A stretch of 6,316 nt of DNA from JBNJEM01 sp051745935. GTDB taxonomy: Bacteria; Planctomycetota; Planctomycetia; Pirellulales; Pirellulaceae. The stretch lies in NCBI GenBank assembly GCA_051745935.1, contig JBNJEM010000475.1, positions 1 through 6,316 of the forward strand. The letters run 5' to 3'. Of this stretch, positions 1 to 5,861 are shown in pieces. The number at the start of each line of letters is the position of its first letter. Positions within the stretch are counted from its first letter, which is position 1. A model generated the notes under the pieces. It was not told the DNA's origin and made no database searches. It saw only the letters and a program-made list of their open reading frames with translations. The position numbers and the translations under genes are program-made.

Positions 1-515
1 GGCTCAAAGGGGACTTGGAGTCCGGGAATAGCCAGTTCGTGTATGCTGGACGCAGCTATTCCGCGGGTGAGGTGAAAAATGATTTGGCCAACCGTTTCGA
101 GCATTTCAAGACCGTGGAGGCGACCACGAAGCAATTGAAGCAAGTGCTGCGGGCCCGCCAAAACGGCCTGAACGCGGCTCGTCAAAAGCTTGAGAATATG
201 CTGGCGGCCAAGCGGCAGCTGGCCGTTGACATTGAGAACCTGGAGGCGCGGTTGAAAATGATCAGGGTCGCCCAGACGACCAGCGAGTTCACTTTTGATG
301 ACAGCAAGCTGTCTCGTACTCAGGAGTTGGTCAACGAGATTGGGACCCGGTTGGACGTCACGGAGAAGTTAATGAACCATCACGTTGAGTTGAGCGGTCG
401 CATTCCGCTGGAAGAGAGCGAGGCGACGGGCACGGACGACGTGTTGGGTGAAATCACGAAACATTTCAGCGAACAGTCCGAGTATGATGCGGTAGCGAAC
501 TCTGAAACTCGCTAG
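1..515 (+). CDS. Coiled-coil protein, PspA-like planctomycete family (3' part only)
   Basis: The frame is open from base 3 to the TAG at 513-515 with no stop before the left edge, so the gene very likely starts upstream. The first in-frame start-like codon, a TTG at 15, is probably internal. About 171 codons are visible. The protein is charged and heptad-rich, with two helical stretches: roughly residues 25-85 counted from the TTG (around 'LKQVLRARQNGLNAARQKL') and 97-130 ('SKLSRTQELVNEIGTRLDV'), joined by a short TFDDSK hinge. The C-terminal tail is acidic and looks disordered. From memory it resembles a planctomycete family with an N-terminal membrane segment followed by a long PspA/IM30-like coiled coil, which would suggest an envelope or stress role. 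The N-terminus that would test this is outside the window, so no function is assigned. A hairpin follows the stop, and the next gene begins about 550 bases on, so it is probably a separate transcription unit. Confidence 0.8.
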   Translation, partial: LKGDLESGNSQFVYAGRSYSAGEVKNDLANRFEHFKTVEATTKQLKQVLRARQNGLNAARQKLENMLAAKRQLAVDIENLEARLKMIRVAQTTSEFTFDDSKLSRTQELVNEIGTRLDVTEKLMNHHVELSGRIPLEESEATGTDDVLGEITKHFSEQSEYDAVANSETR

Positions 516-535
516 GGTCCGTGAGAGGGTTGGAA

Positions 536-568
536 GGGACGGCGGCGGTGGGGTTTGTTCGCCGTCTC
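536..568 (+). terminator. Candidate hairpin terminator after the coiled-coil gene
   Basis: GGGACGGCG (536-544) pairs with CGCCGTCTC (560-568): 9 bp with one G·T wobble and a 15-base loop. It starts about 20 bases after the stop codon. There is no T-run after it, so it would be an atypical intrinsic terminator or an mRNA 3'-end stabiliser. Position and stem strength support the call; the missing T-tract weakens it. Confidence 0.35.
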
Positions 569-593
569 CTGATCAAGGGAGTTGATGGGGGGA

Positions 594-896
594 TTATCCC
601 GGTCGCGGATGACTTTGTCCGCCGCGAGTCCGACCAACGGGAGGACGGCTTGCGTCGGGCGGGTTTCCATCCGGAAAAAGCCAACCGCCTGAAATACGCC
701 GGTCGCGGATGACTTTGTCCGCTGCGAGTCCGACCAACGGGAGGACGGGTTGCGTCGGGCGGGTTTCCATCCGGAAAAAGCCAACCGCCTGAAATACGCC
801 GGTCGCGGATGACGTTGTCCGCTGCGAGTCCGACCAACGGGAGGACGGCTTGCGTCGGGCGGGTTTCCATCCGGAGAAAGCCAACCGCCTGAAATA
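594..896 (+). repeat. Three tandem copies of a 100-base structured repeat
   Basis: The 96-base cores lie at 601-696, 701-796 and 801-896, separated by the same 4-base spacer CGCC (697-700 and 797-800). Copies 2 and 3 differ from copy 1 at two and three core positions. The array is preceded by TTATCCC (594-600), which also precedes the distant fourth copy, so the element may begin there. Each core can fold into hairpin A (core 5-10/17-22), hairpin B (core 28-34/54-60) and hairpin C (core 64-68/73-77). The minus strand is stop-poor in all frames here. Because 100 is not a multiple of 3, a single minus-strand frame passes through three different repeated peptides, and I treat those reading frames as spurious. 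It is not a CRISPR array, because the spacers are 4 bases long and identical. It could be a REP/MITE-like element, a binding site array or a structured leader RNA. Confidence 0.93.
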
Positions 897-983
897 TATT
901 CTGGTTTTGTTCCGCGTGCGGCGGTACCGATCCGCGGCATCTCGTTTCAAGGGTGCTGACTGCGGTCGTGCGGTGCGAGTTTT

Positions 984-1001
984 GGGGCCAGAATTGGTCC
1001 C
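984..1001 (+). other. Short hairpin upstream of the FHA gene
   Basis: GGGGCCA (984-990) pairs with TGGTCCC (995-1001) around the 4-base loop GAAT: 7 bp with one G·T wobble. It ends about 63 bases before the preferred FHA start. It could be part of the mRNA leader of the FHA-kinase operon or a regulator's operator. No T-run follows, so it is not a convincing terminator. The stretch 897-983 between the repeat array and this hairpin shows nothing else I recognise, and no clear -35/-10 pair. Confidence 0.35.
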
Positions 1002-1051
1002 ATCGGGCTCTGAGTGACCGGGTTGGCATCTGGTGGCACCATCCGTCAATC

Positions 1052-1060
1052 GGGGGGGAG
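1052..1060 (+). promoter_or_regulatory. Ribosome binding site that sets the FHA gene start
   Basis: The purine run GGGGGGGAG ends 4 bases before the GTG at 1065, and its G-core lies 6 bases away. It supports that GTG over the upstream in-frame GTG at 1014, which has no comparable site and would add 17 residues of low-complexity, unconserved-looking sequence. Confidence 0.5.
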
Positions 1061-1064
1061 TATA

Positions 1065-1667
1065 GTGGCCAAACAAATACCGGGCGCCCGCTTCCTGCTT
1101 TGGATTGATGGCGTGGGAGGCTATTTGGTTTGCCTGGCCAATGAAACCGTGTTGGGACAGGCGACACTGGACAATCCGGTGGATGTGCCGATACAAGCGG
1201 ACGTCTCGCGACAGCATGCGAAGATTCATCGCCAGGGAGACGGGTATATCATTGAGCCGTTTCACGCAACTTGGGTGAATGGTCAGGCAATTCATGGCAA
1301 AACGCTTTTGAGCCCCGGTGATCTGCTTGAATTGGGGAGAGGCGTTCGGCTCTTTTTTCGTCAACCGCATGCGTTAAGTGCTTCGGCGCGTCTTGATTTT
1401 GCCAGTCGCCACCGAACGAGTCCCCGGGCGGACGGCATCCTGTTGATGGCCGAATCCTGCGTGCTCGGACCTCAGCGGCGGAACCACGTCATTTGCCGCG
1501 ACTGGGAGAACGACGTGGTGCTTTACCGCCGAGATGGAGAGTTATGCTGTCGAGCGGTGGATTCAATCGAGATAGACGGCCAGCGATGTGATGGCCGAGC
1601 GACACTGGCCCCAAACTCGCATGTCAGTGGTAGTGATTTTTCGATGTCGCTAGAAGCCTTGGTGTAA
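1065..1667 (+). CDS. FHA-domain protein with a degenerate second FHA-like half
   Basis: This is a 200-residue cytoplasmic protein expected to bind phosphothreonine peptides. Domain 1 spans about residues 22-100: a G31-Q32 turn where most family members have Gly-Arg, then S49-R50-Q51-H52 matching the SxxH motif, then V71-N72-G73 matching the conserved Asn-Gly. The opening 'RFLLWIDGVGGYLVCL' is one I associate with planctomycete FHA proteins. The second half (about 124-199) repeats the layout in decayed form: LG-P at 134-136, a strand 'NDVVLYRRDGELCCR' with no SxxH, and D171-G172 in place of Asn-Gly. It probably keeps the beta-sandwich fold but not phosphopeptide binding. The gene ends 42 bases before the preferred start of the kinase gene, so the two are probably one operon and the kinase is the natural source of the phospho-ligand (inference). 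I preferred the GTG at 1065; 1014 is an alternative. There is no signal peptide or membrane segment. Confidence 0.87.
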   Translation: MAKQIPGARFLLWIDGVGGYLVCLANETVLGQATLDNPVDVPIQADVSRQHAKIHRQGDGYIIEPFHATWVNGQAIHGKTLLSPGDLLELGRGVRLFFRQPHALSASARLDFASRHRTSPRADGILLMAESCVLGPQRRNHVICRDWENDVVLYRRDGELCCRAVDSIEIDGQRCDGRATLAPNSHVSGSDFSMSLEALV

Positions 1668-1693
1668 GCGGGCGATGCGCGCGGGTTCGTGAC

Positions 1694-1698
1694 GGGAG
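1694..1698 (+). promoter_or_regulatory. Ribosome binding site favouring the ATG start of the kinase gene
   Basis: GGGAG lies 11 bases before the ATG at 1710, somewhat far but usable. The alternative GTG at 1689 has no purine-rich site upstream and would place this motif inside the coding region. Confidence 0.35.
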
Positions 1699-1709
1699 AA
1701 ACTGGACAG

Positions 1710-3788
1710 ATGTACGATCCAGCCGCTACCCTAGAGCAAGGTGTCCATCATTTGAAAGAGACAGCCGCGAGGCGGAAAAACCATGTATCGGGAACTGGGC
1801 CGATGAAATTCGTCTACACCACCGGGGCTTCTCCGCTCCCTGGGTATACCATCAAGCGAGGCGTGGGGATTGGTGGCTTTGGCGAGGTCTATTTCGCCCA
1901 AAGCGATGCCGGCAAGGAAGTCGCCCTGAAACGCATCCAACGGAACCTGGACGTGGAAATCCGGGGCGTCACGCAGTGTCTGAACTTGAAACATCCAAAC
2001 CTCATCGCCATCCATGACATCAAATACGATGAGCGGGGCGAGGGCTGGATCGTGATGGAGTTCGTCTCCGGCGAGAGCCTCAAGGAGGTGATCGAGCGTC
2101 ATCCCAGTGGCTTGCCGATGGAAAAAATCAAGTACTGGTTCACGGGAATGGCGGCGGGCGTTGCTTATCTGCACGACCACGGGATTGTTCACCGCGATCT
2201 CAAGCCGGCGAATGTCTTCGAGGACGAAGGGGTGATCAAGTTGGGCGACTATGGGCTCTCGAAGTTCATCTCCTGTAGTCGTCGCAGTGGTCAAACCGAG
2301 AGTGTCGGTACATTCCATTACATGGCACCGGAAATCGGCAAGGGAGTGTACGGCAAGGAGATCGATATTTACGCGCTCGGAGTCATGCTCTTCGAGATGC
2401 TGACGGGTCGAGTTCCATTTGACGGGGAAACAAGTCAGGAAATCATCATGAAACACCTGACGGCGAATCCGGATTTGGATCGGGTGCCTCCCCCGTATCG
2501 TGGCGTTATCGAGCGGGCGTTGTTCAAGGATCCAGCCAAGCGACTCGGCGGTGTCGACGAGATGCTGCGTGCATTGCCATTTGAACCGCCTCGGCAAACG
2601 GTGGGGGGCGGTCAACATGGCCATGATCAAGAGGCCTCTGGTCCCCGCCGGGCGACCACTTCAGCGGCTTCCACCGAGCCCGTCTATATTGACGAAGAGG
2701 GGATTACCACTGACGAAATCGTGTTTGGACCCGTGGTGGAAGTCGTTGCCACGGACGTCGAGAAACCGCCCGTCGTTCGCTCAGACACCGCCAATCGGGA
2801 ACCGATCGCGGCCGCCGTGGGCGCGGGGTTTGACCGGTTATCCCATTGGTGGGCCACGGCGAACATGAGCACGCCAGTGAAGATCATTCTCATTGTCGTT
2901 GCCATTTTGGCGCTGATCGTCAACTCGGAATGGCTGGCTCCCGCCGCGGTCTTCCTGGGAGTGATGTACGTGGTCTACTTGGGCATTCGAGCGATCGTGG
3001 TCAGCCCGAATGGGGAGCAGGTCAATGTGGGGCGGGGCGGTCCCGCCGCCAGGGCCGCCAGTGGGGAAGAGTCCGGTGATCGCCGCCGGCGACGTTCGAG
3101 TCGCGTCTATTGGCGCGAACGGGCCCGCCAGGCGCTGGCTCAAAAACCGATCGGCCAGCGCATGAGCGAACTGACCGGTTCGTTCTTGATGGCGGCGACG
3201 GTTTCCGCGGTGCTGTCACTCATCATTCTGGTTGCCGTGGGCCACGATCTTAGCGCCTCGCTGCAGGTTTGGAGTCTCTATGCGTGGCTGACCATGACCA
3301 CTGTGGTGGCGTCTTGGTTGATTTTGGGATTGAGTAAGTGTTGGGAGTCGGCGGAGGGAGATGCCGTACTTCGTCGGTTCGTGATGACGGTGGCCGGGCT
3401 CGTCGTCGGCGCGGCGGCGTTCGCGGCAAGTCAAATGCTGATGATTCGCCTGGCCACGGATCAGATGTTTAACGTGTTGGAACTTCCCGCCAGCGTGATC
3501 CCGCAGGCAATGTATGCCAATGGAACGCCGGGCGTGACCGCCTTTCTGGCGTTTTTCGTCACGCTCTTCGCGGTCTTTTCGTGGTGGCGGCAAGTCGATC
3601 CGTTGCGGCCCAGTCGATTCAGTTTGTTTGCCACTTTGTTGTGTGGGCTCGTGGCCGCCGTGATTCCCTGGCAGATCCCCTGGGGGTTCCTGTTGGCCGT
3701 GACGATTTCCATGTCGATCCAATTGTCCGCGCCCTGGATGAGTGTCTCCGAGCGGAATCATATTCGCGCGGAAGCCCGGGCGGCGTAG
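1710..3788 (+). CDS. Membrane Ser/Thr protein kinase (Hanks type, multi-spanning C-terminus)
   Basis: This 692-residue kinase transfers phosphate from ATP to Ser/Thr of target proteins. Numbering from the ATG at 1710, the catalytic domain (about 46-290) has a Gly-rich loop GIGGFGEV (53-60), ATP-anchoring K74 in VALK, a likely helix-C Glu at E83, HRDLKPAN (161-168) with catalytic D162-163 region and N168, DYG at 180-182 in place of the usual DFG, APE at 206-208 and D219 in subdomain IX. All catalytic residues are present, so it should be active. A soluble linker (about 294-388, rich in Asp/Glu/Val) leads to hydrophobic segments near 390-404, 408-431, 492-510, 519-540, 557-580, 606-625 and 636-673, the last possibly two helices. 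That gives 7-8 spans and a basic RRRRR loop near 458-475, probably cytoplasmic. There are no PASTA repeats or other known sensor domain; the membrane part may be the sensor (inference). A GTG at 1689 would add 7 residues. It sits 34 bases before the next gene. Confidence 0.95.
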   Translation: MYDPAATLEQGVHHLKETAARRKNHVSGTGPMKFVYTTGASPLPGYTIKRGVGIGGFGEVYFAQSDAGKEVALKRIQRNLDVEIRGVTQCLNLKHPNLIAIHDIKYDERGEGWIVMEFVSGESLKEVIERHPSGLPMEKIKYWFTGMAAGVAYLHDHGIVHRDLKPANVFEDEGVIKLGDYGLSKFISCSRRSGQTESVGTFHYMAPEIGKGVYGKEIDIYALGVMLFEMLTGRVPFDGETSQEIIMKHLTANPDLDRVPPPYRGVIERALFKDPAKRLGGVDEMLRALPFEPPRQTVGGGQHGHDQEASGPRRATTSAASTEPVYIDEEGITTDEIVFGPVVEVVATDVEKPPVVRSDTANREPIAAAVGAGFDRLSHWWATANMSTPVKIILIVVAILALIVNSEWLAPAAVFLGVMYVVYLGIRAIVVSPNGEQVNVGRGGPAARAASGEESGDRRRRRSSRVYWRERARQALAQKPIGQRMSELTGSFLMAATVSAVLSLIILVAVGHDLSASLQVWSLYAWLTMTTVVASWLILGLSKCWESAEGDAVLRRFVMTVAGLVVGAAAFAASQMLMIRLATDQMFNVLELPASVIPQAMYANGTPGVTAFLAFFVTLFAVFSWWRQVDPLRPSRFSLFATLLCGLVAAVIPWQIPWGFLLAVTISMSIQLSAPWMSVSERNHIRAEARAA

Positions 3789-3810
3789 TGTTCCGTGTGG
3801 CGTGCTCGGA

Positions 3811-3816
3811 AGGGAG
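3811..3816 (+). promoter_or_regulatory. Strong ribosome binding site for the membrane protein gene
   Basis: AGGGAG lies 6 bases before the ATG at 3823, the best Shine-Dalgarno match in the window. It sits in the 34-base gap after the kinase stop codon, which supports co-transcription and fixes this start. Confidence 0.6.
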
Positions 3817-3822
3817 TAGATC

Positions 3823-4878
3823 ATGGCGTTTCTGGGACTTGCCTTCGCGTTCGGTGTCCTTTTGCTCTGTATCCTGATCTTGACGGTCATTTTTCACGTG
3901 ACCCGGCCCGGTCGGACAGTTCGAGGCGCTCCTCGAGGGCGTGCTCTCCCGTTGCTCCTCCGCAGCCTCGGTTGCTTGCTGCTCGTCGCCTTGGGAGCGA
4001 TGATCTGTATCCGCGGGAGCGTTCATTCATGGCACCGCGGGGCCGGAGGCTGGCGGGGCGGTCCGCCGCCAACCCACATCTGGCGGTCCTGCCGGCACCA
4101 ACGCCCGCGGACTGATGCGGTGGGCACGCAAACGAATACGGCCTTGGCCCCCGCTCCCGAAGCCAGTTCATCGGGGGAGGAGCGATCCATGTCCGCCTCA
4201 AGCTCTTCAGAACAAGCCCCGATCATTTCTTTTGAGGGCATCGAGGGGGAAGAATCGGAGAAGTTGGAGCCGGCGGATTCTGGCCTCGCCCCCCAACCGG
4301 GAAACAAAGTCCAGATCGATTTTGAATCCCGGCCCGAGTGGGTGGACCAACCTGACCAGGATGTGGGCCAGGTCCATCAAATCTCGATTGCTTCCGGCCC
4401 GTTCCTGCGGCTCCGTCACGCGCGAAAGGAACTGTACGATAAGCTGAAATCGGCGACGGACGAGTACATCAACGAGGTGGTTGGGCATCCCCGGGCCGCC
4501 GAATGGGTGGGCTACGATGAGGATGAGGTCCGGCGGCGATTCGTGGCGTCCGACCATTACTTCGATGAAAAAGTTGTATCTCCCTCGTTCGGTCCCATGC
4601 AACAAGCTCATGCGCTCCTTGAATTCGGTCCCGAGTTCCACCGAGAAATCGAGCAAGTCTGGCAGAACGTCATGGCTCGCGCTCAATTGATCAAGGTCGC
4701 GTTGGGCAGCGCCGCCATACTGGGCGCGTTGGTTCTTCTGTTCGGCTACTTCAAAACAGACACCGCCACGGGGGGCTCTTACAGCGGCCGCTTGAAGTTT
4801 GTCACGATAGTCGCGATACTAGGGTTAGTCGTGGCCGGTTTCGTGATTGCCCGTTCGATACCCTGGTTGTGGCTGTAG
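3823..4878 (+). CDS. Four-segment membrane protein of unknown function, kinase operon
   Basis: This 351-residue protein has two hydrophobic helices at the N-terminus (about 3-25 and 43-63), a long soluble middle, and two more at the C-terminus (about 293-310 and 325-343). The middle starts with a linker unusually rich in Trp, His, Arg and Cys (about 66-96), then an acidic, Ser/Pro-rich stretch (about 105-165). A compact, mostly helical region (about 167-290) follows and includes 'RPEWVDQPDQDVGQVHQ', 'ASGPFLRLRHARKELYDKL' and 'SPSFGPMQQAHALLEFGP'. From memory, this region plus the closing membrane pair ('LFGYFKTDTATGGSYSGRL') recurs in uncharacterised planctomycete proteins. No enzyme motif is visible. 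A strong Shine-Dalgarno site and a 34-base gap tie it to the kinase, so it may be a substrate, anchor or co-sensor (inference). The Ser-rich linker ('EASSSGEERSMSASSSSE') offers possible phosphorylation sites. Confidence 0.88.
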   Translation: MAFLGLAFAFGVLLLCILILTVIFHVTRPGRTVRGAPRGRALPLLLRSLGCLLLVALGAMICIRGSVHSWHRGAGGWRGGPPPTHIWRSCRHQRPRTDAVGTQTNTALAPAPEASSSGEERSMSASSSSEQAPIISFEGIEGEESEKLEPADSGLAPQPGNKVQIDFESRPEWVDQPDQDVGQVHQISIASGPFLRLRHARKELYDKLKSATDEYINEVVGHPRAAEWVGYDEDEVRRRFVASDHYFDEKVVSPSFGPMQQAHALLEFGPEFHREIEQVWQNVMARAQLIKVALGSAAILGALVLLFGYFKTDTATGGSYSGRLKFVTIVAILGLVVAGFVIARSIPWLWL

Positions 4879-4905
4879 CCTGTACGCGGTGGCGTTTTCC
4901 CGTTT

Positions 4906-4927
4906 GGCGGGGGCGGGGGCGGCTGGG
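4906..4927 (+). other. G-rich run with quadruplex-like spacing
   Basis: Two five-G runs (4909-4913 and 4915-4919) are followed by GG (4921-4922) and GGG (4925-4927), and preceded by GG (4906-4907). That is enough for a two-layer quadruplex, or a bulged three-layer one. It lies 27 bases after the membrane protein stop codon. High GC makes chance occurrence plausible. Confidence 0.25.
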
Positions 4928-4985
4928 CGCTGGTTGACTGGGCCGCTGTCTCAAAGCTTCCCATCACGGGCGGATCGTTCGGGGG

Positions 4986-5004
4986 CGCCCGTCTGGTCCG
5001 GGCG
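4986..5004 (+). terminator. Candidate hairpin between the kinase operon and the sigma gene
   Basis: CGCCCG (4986-4991) and CGGGCG (4999-5004) form a perfect 6-bp stem around the 7-base loop TCTGGTC. It could mark the end of the kinase operon transcript, but there is no T-run and it is over 100 bases from the stop codon, so the assignment is weak. Confidence 0.25.
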
Positions 5005-5025
5005 TGAGCCGCGCCGCGGGCCAAT

Positions 5026-5050
5026 GGAACGCGCCGTGTCCCGGCCGTTT
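5026..5050 (+). promoter_or_regulatory. Possible ECF-type promoter for the sigma factor gene
   Basis: GGAAC at 5026-5030 matches the usual -35 core of ECF sigma promoters. After a 15-base spacer, CGTTT (5046-5050) resembles the -10 CGT core. The pair lies just before the fourth repeat copy and about 110 bases before the sigma start, so a transcript from here would carry the whole repeat in its leader. Many ECF sigma genes are self-regulated, which fits. The match is short and could be chance. Confidence 0.25.
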
Positions 5051-5152
5051 TATCCCGGTCGCGGATGATTTTGTCCGCCGCGAGTCCGACCAACGGGAGG
5101 ACGGCTTGCGTCGGGCAGCTTTCCACCCGGAAGAATCCAACCGCCTGAAATA
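5050..5152 (+). repeat. Fourth, isolated copy of the structured repeat, abutting the sigma gene
   Basis: The core 5057-5152 matches copy 1 (601-696) at 90 of 96 positions and is preceded by the same TTATCCC (5050-5056). It has the same orientation as the tandem array. Differences are at core positions 13, 61, 63, 70, 77 and 80. Hairpins A (5061-5066/5073-5078) and B (5084-5090/5110-5116) are intact; hairpin C keeps pairing through one G-U. It ends 7 bases before the ATG at 5160 and would form the end of the sigma gene's mRNA leader. It is also open in frame with the sigma gene, so automated start prediction may wrongly extend that protein into it. Confidence 0.92.
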
Positions 5153-5159
5153 CAATTTC

Positions 5160-5798
5160 ATGTCTGGAGCATCCGAGCCTAACAACTTGCTGATCCAACG
5201 GATTCGCGAGGGTGATTCGGATGCCTGGCGTGATTTGATCTCGCGTTATGAAGGGCGTTTGCTGGCGTTCGTGGAGAGTCGGATCGGGCGTCGGGGCGCC
5301 AGCGAGGATGTGGTTCAGGACGCATTCATCGGTTTTCTCAACAGTCTTCCAAACTATGATGGCCGGCGGCCACTTGAGAGCTATCTCTTCTCGATCTGCG
5401 CCTACAAGTTAACCGACTACCTCCGCCGCGAAGGGCGGCGGCCGAGCATCCCCCTCTCCGCCACCGCTGATTCGAGCGGCCACTGGCAGGTGCCCGGCGG
5501 GGCGCGTGCGGCCAGCAGTATTGCTCGGAGCGGCGAACGACATGGAATCGAGGAACGAGCGATTGTCGCCGCGCTGCGGGAACAGGTTGCCCGCTGGCAG
5601 CAGCGAGGGGATTGGACCAAGTTGAAATGTATCGAGCTGCTTTTCGTGCGCGGATGGGCCAACAAAGACGTAGCCGAACGACTGAAGATCACCGAACAAC
5701 AAGTGGCGAATTACAAGTTCGACTTTGTGGCCCGTCTACAATCCATGGTTCGCCGTCAAGGTTTATCAGAAGACATTTTCCCTGAACTTTACCAATAG
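5160..5798 (+). CDS. ECF-type RNA polymerase sigma factor
   Basis: This 212-residue protein would direct RNA polymerase to a specific promoter set. Region 2 covers about residues 8-95: helix 'LIQRIREGDSDAWRDLISRY', core-binding 'EDVVQDAFIGFLNSL' (49-63), and the -10 recognition part 'PLESYLFSICAYKLTDYLRR' (71-90). A Gly/Ser/Ala-rich linker (about 96-130) with no region 3 fits the ECF class. Region 4 covers about 131-196, with the helix-turn-helix 'NKDVAERLKITEQQVANYKF' for the -35 element. The start was chosen at the ATG 5160 because conserved region 2 begins about 9 residues later. An upstream in-frame GTG at 5004 would add 52 residues, mostly encoded by the repeat. There is no Shine-Dalgarno site before the ATG; the leader is the repeat plus CAATTTC. 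The next gene, 63 bases downstream, looks like its anti-sigma partner. The family assignment is firm; the ECF subgroup is not resolved. Confidence 0.92.
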   Translation: MSGASEPNNLLIQRIREGDSDAWRDLISRYEGRLLAFVESRIGRRGASEDVVQDAFIGFLNSLPNYDGRRPLESYLFSICAYKLTDYLRREGRRPSIPLSATADSSGHWQVPGGARAASSIARSGERHGIEERAIVAALREQVARWQQRGDWTKLKCIELLFVRGWANKDVAERLKITEQQVANYKFDFVARLQSMVRRQGLSEDIFPELYQ

Positions 5799-5861
5799 GT
5801 CGTTGCCGGAATGCGCGCGATGCCCGTCCGGTGAACGTCCCATCACAAACGACGTGAAGCC

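Noticed and set aside
521..712. Small + strand reading frame of 63 codons starting after the first gene
   Set aside because: Most of it translates the first repeat unit, it has no ribosome binding site, and it ends inside the second unit. Only its frame match to the copy before the sigma gene is notable.
594..896. CRISPR array
   Set aside because: The repeating unit is 96 bases, the spacers are 4 bases and identical, and no cas genes are present.
466..1370. Long minus-strand reading frames (233, 142 and 258 codons) across the repeat array
   Set aside because: They are open because the repeat is stop-poor on that strand. Their peptides are the three frame translations of the 100-base unit in turn, and they overlap the FHA gene.
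1731..2630. 299-codon minus-strand frame opposite the kinase domain
   Set aside because: It is antisense to a gene with all kinase motifs. Its openness reflects the codon bias of the + strand gene, and its peptide shows no recognisable motif.
3216..4026. Minus-strand frames of 224 and 135 codons opposite the end of the kinase and start of the next gene
   Set aside because: They are Arg/Pro/His-rich shadow translations of GC-rich membrane-protein coding sequence, with no ribosome binding site.
4779..5198. Minus-strand frame of 139 codons near the sigma gene
   Set aside because: It translates the repeat and the GC-rich gap, and overlaps two better-supported + strand genes.
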